From: Tetradesmus obliquus
Taxonomy: Eukaryota > Chlorophyta > Chlorophyceae > Sphaeropleales > Scenedesmaceae
Direction of reading: 5' to 3'
Length of the DNA: 64,000 nt
Assembly (NCBI GenBank): GCA_030272155.1
Contig: CP126195.1
Span: 806,001 to 870,000, forward strand
Below, piece by piece: positions 34,972 to 44,802 of the stretch. The notes beneath the pieces were generated by a model. That model made no database searches, was not told the DNA's origin, and saw only the letters and a list, made by a program, of their open reading frames with translations. Every line of letters begins with the position of its first letter. The first letter of the stretch is position 1. The translations under genes and the position numbers were made by a program.

Positions 34972-35494
34972 TTCCAATCCTGCTGCATCAGGTGTTCACC
35001 TGGCGGAGCAGCCTGCTGCTGCTGCTGAGGACAGTGACACTGACCAGGGCCCAGCAGCTGCTGCTGCTGCTGCTGATGCCGGCCAAGCTGCTGACACTGC
35101 TGCTGCTGCTGGGGCCAGTGCCGCTGCTGGCAGCAGATTGCTGTGCAAAGAGGACCGCATGGCTTCCAGCTTCGATAGAGGAGACAGTGACCCTGAGATA
35201 CACCCCACACCCACACTCAAAAGACCAACAGGAGCAGCAGCAGCAGCAAGTGCATTGCGGCTGCCGCCGCAGCCGCTGCAGCAGCAGCCTTTACCGGATG
35301 TTGCCTCGCCAACGCTGGCGTGTGCTGTGTCGCCTTTTGCACTGGCAGCCGACAGGCAGCCATCCAGTCAGTCGGAGGATGTGGAAGGCCCTCCTTCACG
35401 AGCCTCCAGTGTGCTGTCTCCTGGGTCTAGCAGTGCGGGCTGGAGTCACGCCAACTCGTCACATTACGGCAGCCACAGAAACTGGGTCGTCTGA
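25769..35494 (+). CDS. TKL-type receptor protein kinase
   Basis: Sixteen exons: 25769-25989, 26255-26407, 26646-26931, 27108-27203, 27544-27727, 27912-28134, 28696-28876, 29479-29541, 29966-30184, 30572-30694, 31192-31378, 32347-32392, 32812-32848, 33131-33184, 33369-33427, 34492-35494. Sum 3,135 nt, 1,044 aa. Signal peptide, an ectodomain of about 280 residues, one TM helix (about 303-325) followed by RHRRR, then a kinase domain about 405-735: GAGSFGRVY (418-426), Lys438, Glu453/455, HGNL (592-595), DLG (618-620), SHMPPE, VYSFGVMMW, DPADRP. The catalytic Asp of HxD is Asn594, which predicts a pseudokinase unless another exon copy is used. A Gln/Ala-rich tail follows. Introns hold seven clusters of exon-edge copies. 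Choice of exons 5, 9, 11 and 16 among copies is by phase and completeness. Confidence 0.8.
27436..27651 (+). repeat. 108-bp tandem copy at kinase exon 5
   Basis: Two units, starting CAG|CACCTGCTGAAC at 27436 and 27544, differ by a few bases. The period (108) is a multiple of three and the first copy is open into the second, so either acceptor keeps frame; the first would add one repeat of NSTRIC...CQLSPDA. Confidence 0.88.
28079..28470 (+). repeat. 106-bp tandem copies of the kinase exon 6 end
   Basis: The end of exon 6 with its GTGAGT donor and 70 bp of intron is repeated at 28187 and 28293, with a fragment near 28445. Period 106 bp; each copy carries its own CACAG acceptor and AAGTGAGT donor. 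Confidence 0.88.
28793..29182 (+). repeat. Copies of the glycine-loop/Lys exon end (exon 7)
   Basis: Exon 7 from AGCTTTGGGCGCG to GAGGAG|GT is repeated at about 28986-29070 and, shorter, at 29121-29181. Spacing is 193 and 112 bp. Confidence 0.85.
29780..30000 (+). repeat. 93-bp tandem copies of the exon 9 start
   Basis: Acceptor plus HYISYVRDVT coding start occur at 29780, 29873 and 29966, period exactly 93 bp (31 codons). The reading frame is open through all copies. A further copy of the exon 9 end with its donor lies at about 30257-30274. Confidence 0.88.
30844..31245 (+). repeat. Four copies of the catalytic-loop exon start
   Basis: CAG|GCGCTGCA(T/C)GA starts at 30844, 30946, about 31091 and 31192. 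The HxD position reads HGG, HGD, HGG (frame broken) and HGN in order. Only the last copy continues to the DLG motif and a donor. Confidence 0.88.
31290..32165 (+). repeat. Four copies of the DLG/activation-segment exon end
   Basis: The end of exon 11 (LGLSRLL...SLGTLSHMPP plus GT donor) is repeated near 31559, 31791 and 32071, 232-280 bp apart. Two of the copies have their own CTGGCAG acceptor. Intervening intron sequence is copied as well. Confidence 0.87.
33787..34560 (+). repeat. 235-bp tandem repeat of the last exon start
   Basis: Acceptor CCGCAG|GTGCTGGTCGAGTG occurs at 33787, 34022, 34257 and 34492, exactly 235 bp apart. Each of the first three units also has an inner copy (GTTCTCGTC or GTTCTGGTC start at 33906, 34141 and 34376), so the unit is a dimer of about 118 bp. 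The last copy leads into the long 3' exon. Confidence 0.92.
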
Positions 35495-38027
35495 GTTGGA
35501 TGGCCAGGGTCTGACCATCTCATATCATGTCATTGAGTGATGCCGTCTTCAAGTTGAGGTGGGAGCAGGTGTGGTCTACGGTGGCAGCACAGCCGACAGG
35601 TTGCAGCCGTGAATGCTTCTGTGGAAGGCCGCCGCTGCAAGTTGCGCGGTACAATCCCAGAGGGTGGCTACAGCGGGGCACTCTGTGTGGACACGTGCTG
35701 GCTATTAAGTTTTCTTTCTTAGCGCGTGAGGTTAGGCGAACCTGTTGCTTGCGGCTGGTCTGTCCTCCAGATAAACAGCCCAACATTGCGCGTTGCTCTT
35801 GGGTTGTTGGCACTGACGTTGCCAGGCGGCTTTACACACCTGATCTGGTTCTTCATTGCGTGTCTCCATCTGCTCATTGCTCTGCGCCGCAACTCTGGCG
35901 CTGGAGCTCTTGGGTTTGCAGCATGTACAGCTGCTCAAACTGGCGTGCGCTTACTTCAACTTGCCTGCCTGGTGTTTGTGACCTACTTCATCTTGATGCT
36001 CTTTGCTGCTGCATGCATGATTGAATGAGCTACGCGTGGTGTGTTTACACTTAACACCCGGGTAAGTTAGGGAAGGGGATGTGTTCATGTTGTTCTTTGC
36101 TGCTTGTTCTTGTGGTCGCATCACAAGGTGGTTTCTGTGTGCTTGCTGTGGCTGCATCCACGCAATGGCAGGAGCTGCACAAATCGCAGCCTTTTTACTT
36201 GTTGATGGGGCTGTTGCTGTCATGGCTTTTCGGGGCGGTGGGATGGATTGGGATGGTTGATTGTTGCAACCTTGCGTCAGCAAATACAACCTTTTCTTGT
36301 TGCAGACAGTCCATCAAGGCTCTACCATGTTACGGCTGGCCATTATCAGTTGTTGCATGCATGCACAACATGCTGCATGCATTTGCATTTGTGTGCAGCA
36401 ACGGACCCTTGCAAGAAGCACGGTGGTGACTTGTCATGGCAGGCTGCTGCAATCGACTCCGCTGCCACCTGTCACTACAGTTCTCTCAGCGGGTGCTAGT
36501 TGGTTCAGGAGTGAGATCACTACAGCCCTCACATGTGTGTGACCAACACGGCGCTTGTGCAAGTGACGTGTTGCATGCTGCGCTACAAGCAGCTGCCGGT
36601 TTGGTTTTGATGGTCGTTCAGGGAGAGCATGCATAGTGGAAAGGGTGGACACACGTGGGTGCGGGCACCATCATAGACGGTATGAGCCGTAACAGGGTGG
36701 ACAATGCATGGTGTGCGTCGCCAGCTGGTGAAGGGCCAAGAATATCATCCTTGCTGTGGGTCTTGGTTATGCCCTGTTTTGGGGTGGCGGTTTCATGATT
36801 GTCCACCACTTGTGCACAGCAGCCTGAGGGCCAACAGCGCTTCGGCCAATTGTGCTGAGTGGACGGTCCTAGCCCCAAGCACCGGCATAATCTCCTTGCT
36901 AAGCAGCAGCATGCGCTGAGTCTTTCTGGACTCCTCCGCAGGGTCGGCCCTCTACTCTGGGTGAACTCTGAACAGTTTTTCTGTCTTGCTGGGCTGCAGT
37001 GCTGCTGCTGCTGCTGCTCTCAGCTGTCATGCCTGGCTTGGTGGAACTGGGCAGACCGCACTGGCGGCAGATGGCCTTCTGGCTGTTTGTGTGGGGACTG
37101 TGCAACTGTGCGATGCAGCATGGTATGCTGCCAGAGCCAATGTAGCAGCTGATGCACCGGCAATGGTTACTGAGAGAGGAGAGTTACATGTGGGTCACGA
37201 CACGATGCTCCGCCAATGCTCATGTCAGTTCGTACATGTGCCACATGTGCCAGTGGAGCTCGAAGCCAGCATGTGGTTGGCCGTAGTGTGCAGCGCCTGT
37301 GTGTTGAATGCAGCGTGCATGGGCTGGACAGTAGGTGTGGCTCGCCTTTTGCCTGTTGTGAGGCCTGCAATGAACTTCAGTCTGATGTCTGCCCCGCATG
37401 TACAGTTCGGTATATTATCGAGCAGCACAGTACTGCGCTGTGGTTAGTCAAGACCGTCTGAAGGGTGCTGTGGCCAGTGTAACCTGTACATGCTTGATGA
37501 TGGTGACATGTTTACTTTATCCGATCTACAGTGCTCTTGGAGTGACCTTTGATGATGCAGATGATCACTGGTCTGGCATTGGCTTGGCTACACAGCTCAG
37601 CGCTGACTGCAACCTGGTTCCTCAAGTTACCCCGGGGCCCTGAAAGAAAGGGCCTTCCTGGACAGAAACTATAGCACGGCTGGTGAGAGCAGTACTACTG
37701 CTAAGTACACTACTAAGTATATCCAGTGAGCAAGCCGCTGCAACATGGGTTGAGCCCAGCACTTGCGTGCAGTTCGTGTGCCACGGGCTGCCAATGGCAC
37801 CATCTGACCATGCCACCTCAGATAACAGTTCGCCAGGAATTGCCCACAGGGTGCAGGGTTGGACTTCAGTGACAGGCCCAAGTATCCTGAAAACTGCAGT
37901 CATCACCTACGTTTGGTTGATTTATCGATAAGTCGAAGCTGTTTCCGCTCAGCGAGTTGCTAGGCTTTGATCCGGCATCAACAACAGCTGTTCCGGCAGA
38001 ACATACAGGCAGCGCCTGGGCCCTTCG
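35495..38027. other. Region with hydrophobic plus-strand ORFs, gene model unresolved
   Basis: 35770-36028 encodes about three hydrophobic helices (LRVALGLLALTLPGGFTHLI, LIWFFIACLHLLIAL, LACLVFVTYFILMLFAAA) after a CCAG acceptor. 36172-36256 encodes another (FYLLMGLLLSWLFGAVGW). 36986-37444 has LAADGLLAVCVGTVQLC and similar segments. These could be exons of one multi-pass membrane protein, but I could not join them in phase. TGTAA occurs near 37477. The 3' UTR of the kinase gene must also lie here. Confidence 0.3.
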
Positions 38028-39487
38028 ATGGCTAGGGACGGAGGCAGGGGTCGTGGTGGACGTGGCGGAGGAGGCAGGGGCGGCAGCAGGGGCGGAGGCA
38101 GGGGCCCTAGCAGAGGGGGAGGCAGGGGAGGAGGAGGTGGCGATGGTGGTGGCCAGGTGGTGAGTTTTCGCAGTTGCAATATTTCTTAAGCGTATGCGTT
38201 ACCGGTATGCCATCGACATAGCCTCGGCAGCGACCGCGTGCAGCCAGGTCATAGAAGCAGTAGCACCTGATCAACAACAGCAACTGCATGCCTGGCTCCT
38301 GTTTTTATCTAGTGTCGATGCTGCAGACTGCAGTACACGTTCTGAGTATTTCTGTGTTGGTGGTTTAGCTGTGCTGCAGCACGAAGCATGCTCTGGCAGG
38401 CTTCTGCAGAATACTGCAACAGCGGCAGCAGCAGCAGCACTGCACCGCAAATAGGAACGAACATGCCTGGGATTGCTTTTGTGCAACACTCCTGGCTGCT
38501 GTTATGGTCGTGTCCTGCAGGCAAGGCAAGGTGGTGGCGGCGGTGGCGCTTTCCGGCCGAGGGGTGGCGTGCAGAAAGCAGGCGGGCGTGACAACCGCCC
38601 CAGGGGAGGTGAGTCAGCAGCAGCAGCTGCTGCTGCGCGACAGCACTGCGCAGTGTTGCAGTTTACACAGCAAATGCCGCGCTGCAATTTGCACCCTTAT
38701 GCTTCAGCCTGCTGTGGCTGAGCTTGGGTACAAATAGCTGCTATGCTGTACATTCAGAGGCGAGTGCAGCACCCCTTGCCGCATGTGGGTATGGAAGCCC
38801 AACCTTACCAGCGCAAAAGCACTGCATCATGTGTGGGGCCAGCCGCACACATGTCCTTGCTTTCCTGCAAGCGTTCCCCCAGCAAGTTTTATCCGGGATC
38901 ACACGGATTTGCAGCGCACTGCAGCATGTGTTTCCATTGTCCTCCTGACTGTGTTTGCTGTCTTTCTGCCCCCGTGCGTGCACAGGTGGCGGCCGTGGCA
39001 GGGGCGATTGCACACACTCTCAGCGCACTACAGGTGCATGTAACTCTGCTGTGTACTTTCAAATGTTTTTCCGCTTGCGCACAGGTGGCGGCGGCGGCGG
39101 CGGCCGCGGCAGGGGCAGCGGGCGCGGCGGACCACGCGGCAGGGGCGGCCGGGGCAGGGGGCGCGGCGGCAGGGGCAGGGGAGACAAGCCAAAGACACAG
39201 GTGGGTGCTGTCGCACTTTCCGCGCACAGGCACAGCAGCAGCAGCAGTGGCAGCAGCGATCTGGTGCTTACAGCAGGGTCTGGGGACCCAGTACTTGGCA
39301 GCATTGTGCACCAGCAGCAGCTGCTTCAGCACTGCTGTGTCCTTGTTCCTTGGCCCGGGCTGTTTGCTACTGCATGTGTCCAGCACACGCTCAGCCGTGC
39401 TAGTTGCTGTGATGCCCACGTGCTCCCTGGTCCTGCCAGCCTCCAACGCACTCTTTTGTTTCAAACTGTGACGATGCTGTGCTTCAC

Positions 39488-39537
<50 letters not shown>

Positions 39538-39925
39538 CTGAGCTGGATGCCGAGATGGACGAGTACTGGCTAGGAAGTGACAAGGGCAAGGAGAAGCTGG
39601 ATGCAGGTGGGGTTGCAGGCCGTGGTTTTGGAGGTGTGGTGGCAGTGGCGCTGGGCAGCGGGTTTGTGTGTTGGGTAAGAGCCTGTGGTGCCGGGTGGCA
39701 GCGACAAGGGCAAGAGAAGCTGGACCAGGTTGGGGATCAGGTTTGGGGTGTGATTGCAATGGGTTATGTCTGGGCAGCTGTTCTGTCTGTGTTTCTCTTC
39801 TGGTGACACCTCTTGTGTGCAGATCTGAATGGCTACCAGCTGCTGTCTCCCGCAGCCCACTCGAAACAGTCCATTGCTGCACCTATGCTGCTCTGTTGTT
39901 GGACCATCTGTAAGTATTTCCAAAC

Positions 39926-39965
<40 letters not shown>

Positions 39966-40089
39966 TCCAGAGCTGGATGACTACTGGGCCAACAAGGGCA
40001 AGGAGGAGGAGGAGGAGGCAGCAGGCGGGGAGGAGGCGGGCGATGGCGAGGCAGATGCCGAGGGAGACGCCGAGGAGATCCAGGAGTGA
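38028..40089 (+). CDS. RGG-box protein with C-terminal FoP domain (CHTOP/ALY-like)
   Basis: Six exons: 38028-38156, 38521-38608, 38986-39033, 39085-39200, 39537-39606, 39971-40089; 189 aa, phases close. Residues up to about 127 are a continuous Gly/Arg-rich RGG region. The C-terminus carries two copies of the FoP duplication motif (ELDAEMDEYW, then KEKLDAELDDYW) and an acidic tail. FoP domains occur in CHTOP and ALY/REF factors of the TREX mRNA-export complex, and RGG boxes bind RNA. No RRM is seen before it, which fits CHTOP more than ALY, unless unrecognised 5' exons exist. Introns 4 and 5 end in (CTG)n. Intron 5 has a copy of exon 5. TGTAA at 40643-40647. Confidence 0.78.
39697..39740 (+). 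repeat. Intronic copy of FoP exon 5
   Basis: GACAAGGGCAAG(G)AGAAGCTGGA from exon 5 recurs about 122 bp downstream with one base deleted, in intron 5. Confidence 0.7.
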
Positions 40090-40642
40090 TGCAGCAGCGC
40101 GGATTGTGCATCATACAGCAGAAGGCTGCTTGCTACTTGGCAACTGTGCTGCTGCAGGCAGCAGCTGCAGGACGGGCAAGGCACAGGTGTCCTCCTCAAC
40201 GGCAGTGCAGTTGATGGTTTCGTTGCTTGCTTGAGCAGCTGCTGTTGGGGCGTAGCCCGCAGCTGCGGCAGATGTTGTGTTGCACAGCTGCTGTGTTCTC
40301 AGCAGTTGTCGGTGCGCAGGCAGCTGCCTATCTCACTGGCTGGTTTTCAGGTAGCAGAGCAAGGTCAGGATCCTGCAAACCAAAGTGGCGAGGGCTATTG
40401 CAGCTTGAGCTCAGGACAACAGATGGGTGATTTGTTTGGATGCATCTGCGCAGCATCGTGTTGTACCGAGTTCTGCTGGTGCTGTCTATTGAGCAGACTG
40501 CTTCATTGTTCTGCAAGTTTCGGCAGTGCTCTGCTCCGTGGCCCAGCAGCATGTGGTTGGTGATGGATTGATGTTCCAGCATCATCCTTCAGGGTTGAAT
40601 GTTCAGCACCGCTGTGCCACAGTGTGCGCAATGACTTGTTCT

Positions 40643-40647
40643 GTGTA
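40643..40647 (+). terminator. TGTAA polyadenylation signal of the FoP gene
   Basis: Clear TGTAA, about 555 bases after the stop at 40087-40089. Confidence 0.35.
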
Positions 40648-41806
40648 ATAGATATTCACAGCTAATAGTCAAGTCGTGCGCCTCTACAATGACCTTAATG
40701 CGTCGCTACAGCTGCTGCTGCTGAGAGGTTGTCGTCAGCGTGCAGTAGTACTGCAGTGCTTGCAGGACACGCTTGGGGGCGGGTGGCTGGGTGTGGGTGG
40801 GGTCTAGCTGGCCAGCTGCATGCAGTTGCCTTGCGTCCTGCGTGGTATGCAGCCCTTCAGACAGCTGCATGCACAGTTAGCGTCCGAGCAACACCTTATG
40901 GTGCGCACGCGTGCGTGCAGCATATGCGTGGCCCATGGCCCGGCCTGTCGGGTTTGCTGCTGCCTCAGCGGCTGCTTCAAACCCTAGCCAGTAGCAGCCG
41001 TCTGTGACTTGGTAGATGCTGTCACAGCACGGTACGGTGCATGTGCTGGCATGCGTGTAAGGTGGGCACAGCTGATGGTTGCCACAGCAGTGCTGACTCA
41101 GCAGACATCATGATGTTTGGAACATGCCCTGCTGATGCGCTTGTGGTAGCCAGAGAGTAGCAGGACAGCCCAGCTGGCTGGTCAACACCATGCCACCAAT
41201 AAAGCACAGCAGGCAAAGAAGGGCAGCAGAATGCTCCCGGCCTGCTCCCAGCCTGCTCTGCTTGGGATGACAGGAAAAGTCAGGCTGCTAGCAAAATACA
41301 TGCTGCATGATGATGTGGCATATAATCTTTCGCAATACAGCAGGGCATGCTGACTCCGTCCAAGCTACAGTAGGCAACTTTGGCCTTCACATGGCAAAGT
41401 GCTGCTGCAGCAACTGCTGCTTATGCGCACTGTTGATCGACGAGTTGTGACTTTAAAGCAATGCTTTTGACTGACACGAGCGAGCGATTTAGCACGCAGC
41501 AGCCGATGAGGTAGTGAAGCAATCGCAGCAGGTGCTTCATGTGAACTAGGAAGTTGATCTGGATGTAGTACGAGATGTGCAGTGCAGGTGATGGTGCCAC
41601 ATGCAAATACGCCTGACTTGAGAAGTGACGCCTGCTAGGAGCAGCAAGGAAGCAGTGAAGGAACGAGACAAGCTGGTAAGACTGTCGGAGTTCATCGATG
41701 GGGTTTCTCAAAACCCAGGTGAGTGGCCAGAGTCTTTGTCTTGCTGGTAGGAATTGCGAACAAGTTGTTTGATACTCATTTGGCGTGTTTCACTGCTTGA
41801 TCATAC
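40648..41806. other. Intergenic region, nothing recognised
   Basis: No ORF with coding character and no obvious repeat. It should include the MRL1 promoter. Confidence 0.45.
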
Positions 41807-41856
41807 GTGGCCGGCACTGCAACATTTATTTTCAGCTGCCTTTGGATTGTGTGCCA

Positions 41857-41877
41857 ATGGCCATGTTCAATCTATAA
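41857..41877 (+). promoter_or_regulatory. Possible short uORF before MRL1
   Basis: ATG...TAA encoding MAMFNL ends 13 bases before the ATG at 41891, in another frame. It would act only if the transcript starts upstream and the 41807 ATG is not used. Confidence 0.3.
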
Positions 41878-41890
41878 CACACAGTTCAAG

Positions 41891-44760
41891 ATGATTCTAG
41901 GGAAATTCAGGGCCCCGTCAGGGCAGCATGCAGGCCTGGACGCCCGTCGGAATGCAGCACACAGGTATGGCAGCCTGGCATGGCGCATTCGGGTCAGTCG
42001 TTCGTTACCGTATATAAATGTTTCACGGAGCACTTGCACCTTAGCAGTCGCTTTGCTGGCTGCGCCTGGGGCATGTGCTCGGTGGTGGGCACGGCATTGC
42101 TCGGATGCAGCCCAAATGCTGTATGTGAACAGCTTATTGGGCTTCAATCAAGCATGGTGTGATATCAGCATTCCGGTCTCGCTGCAACAGTTGCAGACTC
42201 CTGGACGAGTCAGCCTGCTGCTGCTTCCAGTGTGAGCTTGGCTGGAAGCAGACGTGAAGCTCCTAAGCGTTGACCTCATCACTCGTATGCTCATCATGCA
42301 CTCGCAGGCCTCGTACTAGCAGGCAGCATATTGCTAGGGTTGCGCAGGGCAACTCAGACACAGCAGCAGCCGCAGACATTCAAGACGCAGCTGCAGCTGC
42401 AGCACCGCTGGTGAATGGAGTCAGCCCCCTACAGGCAGTGCTTCCTAGTGACCCTAACGTTGGCATCAGTCATGCAGCTGTTGGTGCCAAAGCAGCAGCA
42501 ATTGCCAGCGGTGCGCGGCCTTATAACGGCAACCCCCCACCGGGTGTGAGCGACGTCGGCCACCTGCAGTTTTCAGCAGGTCGGGATGCCGGCAGCAGCA
42601 GCAGCAACGGCTCACATAGCAGCAGCAGCAGCAGCCGTGACAGCACAAGCAGCGGCAGATCAGGAACTAGTGCCACCCCTAGCAGCAGCAGCAGCAGCAG
42701 CAGTGAGCCCTCATGGCAGCCGCCCAAGTACAGGCAAGAGGGCATCCGCTTGCGCAGCAAGCGTGACATCCAGGCAGCGCAGCGCGGCAGGGGCCAGAAC
42801 CTCGTGGTCGAGGACCTGAAGCAGCTGCTGGCCAGCAACCGCAACAGCTTCAGGGGTGGGCCGGGTCCTGCAAAGGGCGGCTTGCAGGAAGATCATGACA
42901 CACACCTAGAGGGTGTCATTGAGCAGCTGCTGTGCCCCACACGCAACGTGTGGGAGCTGTCGCAGCAGGCGGCGCCCCCAGCAGCAGACAGCAGCGATGT
43001 ACTGCCGCAGGATGTCCTGCAAGGCATCGGCAGCCTCCCTGCAGACAAACTTGCGCAGCTGCAGGCAAATCTCGCGCGTGCAGGGCAGTTCACTGCCTCA
43101 CTGCTGCTGATTGAGGAGGCAGCTGCTGCAGGGCGCGCCGACGTGCTGGAGAAGGTCAGCCACAAGATCTTCCTGCAAGCGGCAGGCGCGGCGCGCAACA
43201 CGCGTGCGGTGCTGCGCTTCCTGCAGCTGCTGCCTGCTGAGTGTGCGGATGCGCGGACTTACAACATGGCCATCAAGGCCTGCAGCACTGCAAAAGATCT
43301 GCATGGCGCGCTGAAGGTTATGGACATGATGGCCATCTGGCAGGTGCCTTGTGACTTCATCCACTTCACCACGCTGATCACAGGTGGGCTGCGGCGCGCT
43401 GCTTGCAGGAAAGCAGCGGCTGGGCATGGCAGCTTGCAGGACAGCAGCGGTTGGGCCAGCATGAGACTGGCAGGATAGCAGTTTGAAGGGTTGGGTTGTA
43501 GAAGTTAAGGCACTTGCCTGGTGAGGATCATGTGAGGCCGAAGGTGGCAGTTATGGCGGTTTGGGGTGTAGGCGAGGGCGGAATACGGGTCTGCAGTTTC
43601 ACCAGCATGTGGTAAGGTGAATAGGATTCGAGATGGGTAATTGCAGCAGCAGCGGCGGCGGCAGCTGTGCATGCATCAGGTGGGGCTTGCAGGTAGCAAT
43701 GACAGCGTGGTTGCGTTGTGGCCCCCTGTACAGCCGTGTGTGTGTGTTGCTGCTGCAAGGATACTAAGGCTCACACTTGGCACTGTGCAGCAGTGGTTGC
43801 CTCTGCTGTTCAGCATCTGCTGGCAGGATTTGGACTTGACCTACCTCTAATAGTTTCTGCTTCCTGCCTTCGTATCGCAACAAACAATCTGCCATGTTGC
43901 TCCTGCAGTGTGTGCAGCAGCAGGCGACGTCTCGCAGGCGTTTGCAGTCTTCGCAAAGGCCAAGGCGGCACAGCAGCAGCTCGCAGCAGCAGCCGCAGCA
44001 GCAGGCAATGCCGCAGACGTGCCGAAGTTTGACAGCCACTTCTACGGAGCGCTCATTGCTGCATGCGCTCAGGGCATCAAGACACGCAGCAGCGACAGGA
44101 AGGATCAGCTTGTTATTTTGGACAGGGCATATCAGGTGCTGCAGGAGGCGATGGATGCAGGAGTGCACCTGGAGACGCCAGTGTGGAACGCGCTGCTGAT
44201 GTGTGCAGGTGGGTTTGCCGCTGGTAGTAATGGTGCTGCTTCACCATGCATCGTGTGTAGTGTTTCATGCAGTTGCTGTGTTTGCGTGTAAGTGCTCCGT
44301 AGAGGGGTGCACCGTAGAGGGGCGCATGGCTCATTTCAGCTCTTGTATTGGCTGTACAAGGAGTACGCGGTTTGCCTGCCGCGCATAGCAACTGCTGAAG
44401 CTGACGGTGCTGCTGCTGCGGCTGCTGCTGCCGCTGTCTTGTTACATTGTTTTCGCAGGCCGCTGCCGGCAGCTGCAGCGCTGCTTCGAGGTGCTCGACC
44501 TGATGACAGGTGAGGCGGCTGCAGGGAGATATTTATATTGATACAGGTTGATATGTAGCAGATGATGCATCGGTTGGCTGCGTGCAGTTGAGCAAGCAAG
44601 TGCAAGCGTGCTGAACAGTGTGCCCTGTTGTTGCACCCAGCTTGCAGCATGCTGCAGCTGCCTGATATGCTGCTCATGCGCAGCAGCCTTGTGCGCAACC
44701 CAGACATCGTAAAACATCAGCATCCTCATCGTCACTGGGCTTGTCTCTCATCCCTTGCAT

Positions 44761-44802
<42 letters not shown>

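Noticed and set aside
36986..37447. A 153-codon membrane protein gene
   Set aside because: No supporting splice phases, start context or family signature; kept only as part of an unresolved hydrophobic region.
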